Shown here one piece after another: positions 55,677-64,000 of a DNA stretch of 64,000 nt (position 1 is the first letter of the stretch; every line of letters begins with the position of its first letter). Both the position numbers and the translations under genes were made by a program. The notes beneath the pieces are model-generated. The model saw only the letters and a program-made list of their open reading frames with translations. It was not told the DNA's origin and did not search any database. The stretch comes from Bradysia coprophila (Eukaryota > Arthropoda > Insecta > Diptera > Sciaridae): positions 2,455,772 through 2,519,771 of the forward strand of contig NW_023503372.1 of NCBI RefSeq assembly GCF_014529535.1, in the 5' to 3' direction.

Positions 55677-56432
55677 TCACATCTTTCCCTCATCAATCAG
55701 TTGCTCCACACACTTTTCCAATACTGCTAAAATCGATGCACTCGTTTGCTGTGACGAATACGGTTTGTCTACTGGTGGCACATGGATGAAAAGCGTTCGT
55801 TCGCAATTCTTATCAAGCGAGTTCAAATAGATGTATCCGCACAAGTAGCTGAAACCCTCAAATATTAGAATCGATTCGCAATCGAACGGATCTTGATCGC
55901 ATCTCACCTCCCAACTTTCGTCGACAAACAAAGCATTTGTTCCGGTAGAACTGCATTCACTTCATTCACTATTTTCTCCACATCAAAGCAAGTGGTCAGT
56001 GCATCACAGTTGCTTCCATTGTTTTTCAAGCAAACTGTTGGCGTTTCTAAGCATTTACCGCTCCAATCTGGCCTACAGAAACTCGAATTGTTGGCACACT
56101 TTTCAACTTTAATCGCTTTGGCACCACCGTCGACACCACAATGTATAACCAACTGTGAGAGTAATAAATTGTGTTGAGGAATTTCAGTAGTGAGTCTTTG
56201 AACATCTTACCTTTGGACCTTCCTTCCATATACTGTCGACATAGTTATTCACTTCGTCGTAGACTACAGGCACTTCTAACAATTTGATGCGAAATGATTG
56301 ATTTCGGACGGAGTGTTTCACTGGTAATAGTCGAACGGCTTCCCAACTAGCGTTTACCGTTTCATGTCCTTCAAACGGACCGAAGCCCGTTACATATACT
56401 AGGGGCTCGGTTGCAATTCCTTCCATAGACAT
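55677..56432 (-). CDS. Pgpep1: Pyroglutamyl-peptidase 1
   Basis: A cytosolic cysteine peptidase (C15) that removes N-terminal pyroglutamate from peptides. Exons 56432-56211, 56152-55908 and 55848-55677 join to about 212 residues (human 209). The family start VYVTGFGPFEGHETVNASWE is followed by VPVVYDEV, then HCGVDGGA in place of the usual HVGV. The catalytic triad is visible: Glu at about 91 (VEKCANN), Cys at about 159 (SYLCGYIYLNSL) and His at about 178 (FIHVPPV); the Cys-to-His distance of 19 matches human. The exon 3 acceptor was set at TTTCAG to keep frame. The ATG chosen is the first in the exon; an upstream in-frame stretch without ATG could be 5' UTR. It converges on BLM with 121 bp between stops. 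Confidence 0.93.
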
Positions 56433-56927
56433 TTGTGGTTGATGATTAATCGAATCGAATCCAGATAAAACTTTCGACGAATGTTTTGCTATCACAAATT
56501 AGAAAAGGCGTAGTGCACCTCCAATCTAAATGTTTCGCTAAAAATAAAGAAAAATCTTCCAAATCACTTGGACGATATGACACTTTGATAACAGACACTT
56601 TGTTTTTGTTTACGTTGCGAGGTTCAACAGTAAATTGTCAAAGCAACAATTTTCAGTGATGCCAGCGTTACAGACGTCTGATGTGTGGGAGATAATTTTT
56701 TTTTTCACAGACAGTACAAGCAATGTAAATGTCGATGGCGCGAAAATTCACGTAAGGTTTTATCTCGCTAAGATTTTTCCGACTGATTTTTCTTAGTTCA
56801 GATATCATGCTACCGCGGTAGTAAGGCAGCGTGATGCAAGTCCCAAGGAAACTTCGATCAAACGAAATCAAACTGACGATCCGGCTGAAAGACCTTACTA
56901 CTAGTAATAATAACGCAATAGTACATT

Positions 56928-57050
56928 TTCTACCTTGGTGTATATTTCGAGAATAACTTCGTATGCACAATTGTATATAACGAGCGCCAGCGAGTGTATA
57001 TACAATTGTACATATAAGAAGTGATTCGAGAAATATACACCAAGGTAGAA
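56928..57050. repeat. Short TIR element (TTCTACCTTGGTG ends)
   Basis: TTCTACCTTGGTGTATATTTC and its exact complement bound 123 bp, with looser pairing inside (CACAATTGTATATA against TATATACAATTGTA). No convincing target duplication. It directly abuts the arm at 57055. Confidence 0.65.
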
Positions 57051-57054
57051 CAAT

Positions 57055-57092
57055 GTTTTATCTCCTGCAAGCTGATATTTCATACATTAGCG
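57055..57092 (+). repeat. Left arm of a 2.1-kb inverted repeat pair
   Basis: TATCTCCTGCAAGCTGATAT... recurs inverted at 59108-59145 (...ATATCAGCTTGCAGGAGATA); about 37 of 38 bases match apart from single-base indels. The pair brackets element copy B and the tRNA-like sequence. Confidence 0.75.
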
Positions 57093-57479
57093 AAATAACC
57101 ACAAAATTTTTGGATTTAAAATTAATTAATTAAGCATGTTGTTTTGAAACGCATTCACAACAAAAAACAAGGCATCAGAACAGTCGGAGCGTTTGCTGCG
57201 ACTTAGCCCCGTACAACCCGTAATCCTATTTCGTCCGCAACCATAATACGTCCGTAGCCCTATAAGCCCGGAACCGTAATACGTTTACAACCCTCTAATG
57301 CTTCTGTTACCAAAATGCAAGTCAAGTTGGGCATTTTCAAATTTACTGAAACTGTTCATTTTTAAAATTGCGCATAGCGCAATTACGAAAGCCCGTACGA
57401 AGTACCTTTTAAATAAAACCAACAATTTACGACATTATTTTAGAAACCCAAAATTTTTTGCCAACTTTCCATTGGGTAT

Positions 57480-58345
57480 TCAATTACCTCTCAAATGAAA
57501 CAAAAACTAGCAAAATCGGATGAGATTTACTCGATTTATGTGCAAAAAACACTTAGGGCCGAGTAGCGGCCTTAGTCCAAGGGCCCAAATTTGAAACTTT
57601 TTTCGCCACGTTCTTTTCAGTGTTCAATTACCTTCCATAACAAACTAAATCTAGCAAAATCGGATGAGATTTACTCGATTTATGTGCAAAAAACACTTAG
57701 GGCCGAGTAGCGGCCTTAGTCCAAGGGCCCAAATTTGAAACTTTTTTCGCCACGTTCTTTTCAGTATTCAATTACCTTCCATAAAAAACTAAATCTAGCA
57801 AAATCGGATGAGATTTACTCGATTTATGTGCAAAAAACACTTAGGGCCGAGTAGCGGCCTTAGTCCAAGGGCCCAAATTTGAAACTTTTTTCGACACGTT
57901 CTTTTCAGTATTCAATTACCTTCCATAAAAAACTAAATCTAGCAAAATCGGATGAGATTTACTCGATTTATGTGCAAAAAACACGTAGGGCCGAGTAGCG
58001 GCCTTAGTCCAAGGGCCCAAATTTGAAACTTTTTTCGCCATCATTCTATTCGGCATTCAATTATCTCTCAAATGAAACAAAAACTAGCAAAATCGGATGA
58101 GATTTACTCGATTTATGTGCAAAAAACACTTAGGGCCGAGTAGCGGCCTTAGTCCAAGGGCCCTAATTTGAAACTTTTTTCGTCACGTTCTTTTCGGTAT
58201 TCAATTACCTTCCATAAAAAACTAAAACTAGCAAAATCGGATGAGATTTACTCGATTTATGTGCAAAAAACACTTAGGGCCGAGTAACGACCTTTGAGCC
58301 CTCCCAACAAGCCCACGTTGCATCTTACCCAAAAACAATGTTCAG
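57480..58345. repeat. Tandem array, six 144-bp units
   Basis: CAAAATCGGATGAGATTTAC recurs at 57511, 57655, 57799, 57943, 58088 and 58232, a strict 144/145-bp period. Each unit carries GGGCCGAGTAGCGGCCTTAG and AACTTTTTTCG. Units differ at only a few positions, so expansion is recent. It behaves like a small satellite seeded inside a transposon. Confidence 0.9.
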
Positions 58346-58575
58346 CAACTTTGTTCTACTCGTCAATACCTTTCATTTGATATATCACAAGCAGCTATTG
58401 CGTGCGTATTTCGGTAGATATCGTCGAAAGACTGAAAAACACCTATAGGGCCCTAGCTCTGGAGGGGCCGACCCTACCATGCCCATTTTCGAACTTGAAC
58501 TTACTTTTGTCGATACCAATCGGGGAAAAAAAGAATTTTGAAAAAAGCTTGTGATATACTCAAGCTAGAGGGGTC

Positions 58576-58628
58576 ACGGACGGACGGACGGACGGACGGA
58601 CGGATGGACGGACGGACGGACGGACGGA
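58576..58628. repeat. (GGAC)n microsatellite
   Basis: A run of about thirteen CGGA tetramers with one T substitution. The matching place in copy A has only GTCCGTCTGTC, so the run expanded in copy B. Confidence 0.9.
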
Positions 58629-58924
58629 CATTTTTTTTATTGCGGATTCGTCATCTATGAACATAACCAAATGCTTTGCCCTTACTGTCTGCTTCCAATT
58701 CGACGTGTTACAAACGGCATATTAATCTTATAAGCCCCCAGTACTTCGTACGGGGCTAAAAACATCATACAGAGAATCCTTTATTTACTTACTCACACAC
58801 ATATACTATCCACCTCAACATTTCGTTCAAATCACATCATTCCGACTACTCTGATTATTTGATCGATGTAGAAGTGACTAACGAACCACTACCGACACCA
58901 ATTGCATCGCGTTATCTGATTTGT

Positions 58925-59001
58925 TGGCGTAGTGGTCAGCATGTTTGGTTGATATGCTGCTGGTCCCGTGTTCGCTTCCGCCGTTCGGCGATTATTTTTT
59001 T
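58925..59001 (+). other. tRNA-like sequence with Pol III boxes (pseudogene or SINE head)
   Basis: TGGCGTAGTGG (58925-58935) fits an A box and TGTTCGCTTCC (58969-58979) fits a B box at tRNA spacing, followed by CGGCGATT and a T8 run like a Pol III terminator. A paired CAGCAT..ATGCTG could be an anticodon stem, but its loop is 11 bases and no sound acceptor stem forms. A decayed tRNA or the head of a tRNA-derived SINE is likelier than a working tRNA. Confidence 0.4.
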
Positions 59002-59107
59002 TCAAATATGTAGATGGAAAGTAAATTTACCCTAGGTGGGTTATGTGTGAATTATCCAATCGTATAGGCTGTGGTTATGTATGTGTTTGTGTTTATATGC
59101 AGAAACG

Positions 59108-59145
59108 CGTAATGTATGAAATATCAGCTTGCAGGAGATAAACAT
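59108..59145 (-). repeat. Right arm of the 2.1-kb inverted repeat pair
   Basis: Reverse complement of 57055-57092; it lies just before the AASDH 3' end (stop at 59198). Confidence 0.75.
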
Positions 59146-59197
59146 AATTTGAGGACTACAACAACGTTTAATCGACAATTTTCATTAACATTAAACT

Positions 59198-62100
59198 TTA
59201 GGTCTTCGCTAAAATGTCGTTTAAATCGTAACAATACAAAAAATTATTCCTACTGCCAAGAATAACTCTATCATCCACCACTGACGGTGTCGAGAAAATT
59301 TCACCGTCAATGTGGAACTCTTTGGTAATTTCTCTGTTCGAGTCTATAAAACACACACATCCATTCGTTGAACAAGCCACCAGCATATCCGCTGATTGAA
59401 ACCTAAAACTTTTCGGTGATGCAAATATTTGCCCGGGTAGTTCAACTTTCCAAAGTAAATTGAACCGTGAACCACTGTCTCCCAACGATATGCCATAAAC
59501 GTATTTGTCGTAGCATCCGAAACAGATAGTGTTATCATCAATCGACTCAATTGGCGAATAGATATTTCCGCCAGCATTGAAAGAGTCTAGAATTATTCCG
59601 ATGGTCTGATCTATACAATGAACCATTCCCAATACTTCAGCCACGTAAATTTTGTTCCCTAAGGTTATTGGAGTAGAAAATATCGGTGATTTAAATCCAA
59701 TTTCCCATACGGACGTTCCAGTCAAGGGTTCAATAGCTGCACATACACCATCAAGAGTTGAAATACATAATTTCTCATTCGACGTCTCAATTATCCCGGC
59801 ATAGATACTCTTGTTTCCGATTTTGGTATTCCATTGCAATGCCCCATCATCAGCACGAAGACACCAGAGATTAGACTCAGATAAATAATTTCCGAACACA
59901 ACAAGCTTTCCAATCGAACCTTGAACAATGCATGCCTTGGATTTGACCATTCCTTTGGAATCAAATTTCCATCGTTGCATACCACTGCGTATATCAAAGC
60001 AGTAAACAAATCCATCGTAGCATCCAACTATTCCGAAATTATCGAACTGAACGACTTGGCACTCGATCCGGTCAGGTAGAGTGAGTTTGGATAATAATTC
60101 ACCCGATCAGAGCCGGATTAACCCATGGGCAAAGTGGGCCCGGCCCAGGGCGCTGGGAAAATAGAGGCGCTGAGAAATTAAATTTTTTCGACAGTGTAAT
60201 CATTTCACGTTCAACATAAGTCATGCACAAATCAACGTAGATTAAAAAAAATTCGCGCTCGCTTCGCTTGCGTCTGTACATTACATTCTTGGGGTAAATG
60301 TGAGCTACAAGAAATGCATATATATACATCTAACTTGATATTTTTGAATAATACACGCACATCGACTAACCCAAGGCTGTTCGTATTTGGTTATTTAAAG
60401 CGTTTTTTTGATGGTCCTGCTTTAGAAAAGTTGAACTTTGAGGCTTCTGGCAGAAGACACTATAAATAATTTTCAATAACCATTCCATTGCTTCATTTTC
60501 GTCAGCCGCCGGTGATAGTCGGATGATGGAAAGCTTTTAGCTCATGAGGAATTTTCGAAAATTTTGTAAATACCTCATGAGCTGAAACCTGCTCATGATC
60601 GCCGGACAACGGGAGTTTGGAACAAATAAAGCAGCTGGAAAAGCTGTAGAACAAATCCGTTTCCGCCCATTGAAAATTGTTCATGGCATATATTCGCGAT
60701 TTTTTTTGTCGAAATCCAAGGCCAATTACCTAAATTGACGCCGTAAGTGCGGTCGAAATTCAAAATGGAAAGTGCGGAGGTCTTTCTAACGTAGCGTCAT
60801 TTTCATACAATGAAGCGTTGAAATGTATTTTTCGGTTCACTTTTTCATCGAATCGTTCACTTAAAATTCAAATTTTAGGCACACTTACGGCGTGAATTTT
60901 AAGATCTAACACTTTCAGAGTGAAGACAAAGGATCATTCTAGAGTGCCCTAAACTTCAATACTTTTGGGATCCCGAGTCCTAGATCCTTGAAATTGCTTC
61001 AACGCAAGTCGTTTTTTCCGAATCATGACCTTACCCAACGCACTGCTCCTAGCATGAACATAAGAAATATTTGGAGGCTGATGAAGTCACAGTAGGCACT
61101 GCGTTTCTTTCGTGAAGATAGGTGACTTGTTTTAGTTGTGTGAGTTCAAACACACAATACAATCAATCTTAAGCGGTAGCTCTCATCACAAAAGCCTCCA
61201 AATTCGACGTTTGTCAAAGTAGTGTTCATGCTAGGAGCAGTGCGTTGCCTTACCAAGTAGAGTAAATCTCGCAATATAATGAAACTGTAACAGTATCACA
61301 AATATTGTGTCAAAAATTCACGTTTTTTTCTTGGTTTTTCCAAACAACGCGTTCATGTTCTAACGATCTTCCAAGGGAAGTGAAAAGTGAGAATAATGAG
61401 AGGACATTCGAGTGTAAATTGAAAGAACACCTGAATGAAACTATAGAATTGTGATGTAAATTTGAATTGTAGTGTTCATTTTTCAATGTCTGTTTGATTT
61501 GATTTGTTCTTCAAGAAGAATTTCAAGAAAAAATTGTTTCGGATTCATTCTACAAACTTCAAACTTAAAATCCCGAAAAATACGAGCGAAACCTTTTTAT
61601 AACTTTACTTGATTTTTGTTTGTGGGAAAGTTTTGCGAATTAATCACGAAAACTCTGGTTATATCATATATCTCTCATTCATATATGGTTATATGTTATC
61701 ATAAGCTTGCCACCTCGCCTCGCTCGCCGTTTCTAACTACACATTACTTAGAAAATAATATTCTTGAGGAAATGTTGAAAACATTTTATTTGATTTGGTT
61801 GACAATGTGGGAAACAATTTCTTTAATAAATTTTTCATGCGGCGCTGCAAGGCTCATTGCCCAGGGCGCTATAAATGCTAATCCGGCCCTGCACCCGATA
61901 GGAGATCAACGTTCACAAGGATATGCGAATGACTTCCGACGGATACAATCGATCTATTATCAACAATACAAATTGATGGTGTTGCGTCGATGCACTTCGT
62001 TAAGTCGTGAGACCATGTAAAAGAATGTGACGCACTTTTCACTGTTTTTATAGGCAAATCGCCTGAACGATGATTGTGTAGGCTCAGCAAAATTCGTTCC

Positions 62101-64000
62101 ATACAGAGGTCAGTGTTCAGAAGCATGGCTATTAGCTCCGGGTCAACGAGATTAAATTTGGATTCGAGATCATTGATCAGTTGTAAGGCTAGGACTGAAC
62201 TACCTCCAGCAGCAAGAAACGATGATTGTAATGTAATTTTTACGTCAAAGTTGGGAAGATGTTCCTCCAGTCTGGTCAAAAAATAGTTTTGATGGAAATC
62301 GGTGGACGGTTTTCGAACCATCTCCAGTAATTTTGATTTGGAAACTTTTCCATGACAGGACAGTGGAAATTCGTCGGTGAAATGTAATTCGTTTGGTACC
62401 TCTTGTTCCAATAATTTCTGTCGCAGGCCTTGAAGAACTTCTCTCTTCGAATATGTTCGGTCTTTTGTGCACTGCACAAACAGATTCAACGAATTCGTGT
62501 CTTTGTCGTACACACAACATGCATCCTTGACCGGCCAGTTAGCCTTTGCAACGTTTTCGATTTTTGTTAGATTCACTTTCCGTCCGAATATTTTGACCAT
62601 GTTGTTCACCCGCGTTTTATAGTAAATTGTTCCCGATTTGATTTCCACTAAGTCTCCGGTTGCTACACTGCCTGAGATGTTATTAAGTTGTCCATTTTCG
62701 TAAACATCGCAAATCCGAACTTTTGATTCAATGAATAGTTCACCGATGCCATTCTCGATAATTTCTTTATCCACACAGTCAACCACTTTGAGCGTTGTGT
62801 AGTGATCGAGTGGTAGGCCGATTGGTATCAAATTCTTACATTCAATATCAGCAGATGTAAGCTCGTAGATCGTGGACCTACGATTGGGACGACAAAAATT
62901 TGTTAACGTTCGTCAAAGCTCCAGAACTCATCAACTCCTACCAGCACGAAACTTCAGTGATGCCATAAATATTGAACAGCCTTGCGTGCATTTGTATTTC
63001 ATCATTCACGGTAAACCACAACGCAACCTCTTCCATGGACGGAAATGATTCCCCACCTAGAATTAGGCATCTCAACGAATTTGAGGATGATGCCAGTAGA
63101 CTTTGGATCGCTTCGACAGGGAATCGACGGAATAACGACGGCGTTATTTGCATAATTGTAACGCCAGTCATATCGATTGACGATAACAACAGTTTCGTTG
63201 AGAGTCTGATTTCGTTTGATACCATAAGAATCGTTGCGCCATTGAATAGTCCGAGGCATAGATCCACCACGAACGGATCGAATGTCGGTGGTGATGAAAT
63301 GTAGATCACATCGGATGGAGTGATTTTGTAGTGGTTGCTGTGGACGAAATTTGTTTTTAAAAGAATTTTCGGTTGAAAGTACCTAATGAGTAACAATCTA
63401 ACCTCAGGCTCATCACATTTGGCATCAGACACTTGAAAGGAACGTTGACAAGTTTTGGTTTTCCAGTCGTTCCGGATGTTGAACAGCAGAACATTGGCTT
63501 CGACGACAGAAGAAGATCGTTTCCTTCGACGATGTTACGAGGTGGATTATTACCAGTGGGTAGATTGTCTACTGAGAGCCTTATGACCACCAGACTTTTA
63601 TTGAAAACGTTAATCTCCTTTAACGCTTCATATTCCTTGTGTGTTAGCACAAACGATTCGTCTGCTATTCCTATGTTACATCGAAATAAATCGATCATTT
63701 CCTTGAGTTCATCTGGGGATTGTGTCTCGTTTAAACAGCAAAAGGTAGCAGACGCATCTAAAATTCTAACGAAAATGTATTTACAAAATGTAGGGACTCT
63801 AACAGCGTTGGTGTAATACCCAATTATAACAGGAACGATTTCAGCTGAATGATTCAGTAAAACTCCAATATTATTTTGGCCATTCCTGGTACACTCTCGT
63901 ATGGTCGTCTCAACGATTTTACTTGCTTTGATTAATTCATCGTAACTGAATTGTTCCTGATCTTGATTAGAACTCTGCCAAATAATTGCACGTCCTTTTC
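59198..64000 (-). CDS. Aasdh: AASDH (acyl-CoA synthetase family member 4), split by a transposon; N-terminus outside the window
   Basis: AASDH joins an AMP-forming adenylation domain, a phosphopantetheine carrier and a PQQ-repeat beta-propeller. Family members activate a carboxylic acid and load it on the carrier; the animal substrate is debated. Exons (minus): window edge-63820, 63765-63403, 63337-62942, 62877-59198. Visible motifs are CSTSGTTGKPKL (A3 loop), SSPPTFDPFVVD, FNIYGITEVSCW (A5), a GKVSKSKL motif with the A10 lysine, and AAGGSSVLALQL, the carrier site in which the usual GGDS is GGSS (the second Ser should be modified). The propeller has repeats such as GSHSHI, GCYDGFVYCFD, GSRNNFLYCYD. 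The last exon is broken at 60108-61891 by a hAT element: translation from the left part stops five codons in. As present, the allele encodes a protein lacking most of the propeller. Confidence 0.9.
60731..60901. repeat. Nested MITE-like element with TCACGCCGTAAG ends
   Basis: AAATTGACGCCGTAAGTGCG at the left and CACTTACGGCGTGAATTTT at the right are inverted. The end motif matches the element at 47842-47967. It lies in the hAT insertion, so it inserted later or came as cargo. Confidence 0.55.
61036..61247. mobile_element. CAACGCACT MITE nested in the hAT element, 7-bp duplication
   Basis: CAACGCACTGCTCCTAGCAT and its complement (ATGCTAGGAGCAGTGCGTTG) are perfect for 25 bases, with a second paired block (TTGGAGGCT/AGCCTCCAA) inside. 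CCTTACC flanks both sides (61029-61035 and 61248-61254). It has the same first nine bases and duplication length as the element at 39336-39497. Confidence 0.85.

Larger units (their letters stand above)
56500..57388. other. Upstream of PGPEP1: repeats, no gene
   Basis: Beyond the PGPEP1 5' region this contains a palindromic element (56928-57050), one arm of a widely spaced inverted repeat (57055-57092), and sequence that merges into the copy B repeat. Confidence 0.45.
57389..58757 (-). mobile_element. TIR element, copy B, with internal tandem array
   Basis: The ends (GCCCGTACGAAGTAC at 57391 and GTACTTCGTACGGGGCT ending 58756) and the internal landmarks match copy A in the opposite orientation. 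It is about 500 bp longer because of the 144-bp tandem array. No transposase is seen. Confidence 0.65.
60108..61891. mobile_element. hAT-like transposon inside the AASDH exon, 8-bp duplication
   Basis: The termini CAGAGCCGGATTAA (60108) and TAATCCGGCCCTG (ending 61891) are inverted repeats of hAT type, and CCCAGGGCGCT recurs near both ends. The flanks CACCCGAT at 60100-60107 and 61892-61899 are identical 8-mers. Removing the element and one copy rejoins the AASDH frame (DLLSG|ELLSK). No recognisable transposase is seen in its 1,784 bp; instead two smaller elements are nested in it. It is probably non-autonomous and recent relative to its host gene. Confidence 0.9.

Overview
The window is eukaryotic nuclear DNA. 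It is AT-rich, and its genes are broken into short exons by mostly 50-70 bp GT-AG introns. The proteins have clear animal orthologues: Fuzzy, an SLC36 amino-acid transporter, DAD1, NUDT2, UBE2Z, BLM, PGPEP1 and AASDH. Compact introns, the TCAGTT-type initiator and the abundance of small inverted-repeat transposons fit an insect, most likely a dipteran. The species is inferred, not shown. All exon models below were built by eye from splice consensus, frame continuity and remembered family sequences; no search was run.

Layout. 1-23.7 kb is a gene-poor desert with foldback elements, a Harbinger-type MITE and, at most, two candidate minus-strand exons (20.6 and 22.7 kb). 23.7-24.1 kb holds a foldback element and a 5'-truncated LINE tail with its own target-site duplication. 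24.9-26.9 kb is fuzzy (+), followed at once by a perfect 42-bp-arm hairpin. 29.3-31.2 kb is an SLC36 transporter (-). 36.5-36.9 kb is DAD1 (+), tail to tail with NUDT2 (-; 37.0-39.2 kb), whose large first intron carries a decayed TPR gene fragment split by a MITE. UBE2Z (-) follows at 39.7-40.8 kb. 41.5-44.1 kb has several MITEs and a tiny secreted-peptide gene with a textbook core promoter (43.5-43.9 kb). 48.4-49.2 kb and 57.4-58.8 kb are two copies, in opposite orientation, of one terminal-inverted-repeat element; the second is swollen by six 144-bp tandem units. BLM helicase (+; 50.6-55.6 kb) and PGPEP1 (-; 55.7-56.4 kb) are convergent. AASDH (-) runs from 59.2 kb off the right edge.

The genes are housekeeping or cell-biological and do not form an evident pathway. 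The striking biology is in the mobile DNA. A 1,784-bp hAT-like element sits inside an AASDH coding exon with an exact 8-bp target duplication, and removing it with one duplicate restores the frame. A MITE family starting CAACGCACT makes 7-bp duplications at two sites. One MITE has landed precisely in a TPR coding remnant with a 4-bp duplication. Several further short elements have recognisable target duplications. No CRISPR, operon or prokaryotic feature is present.
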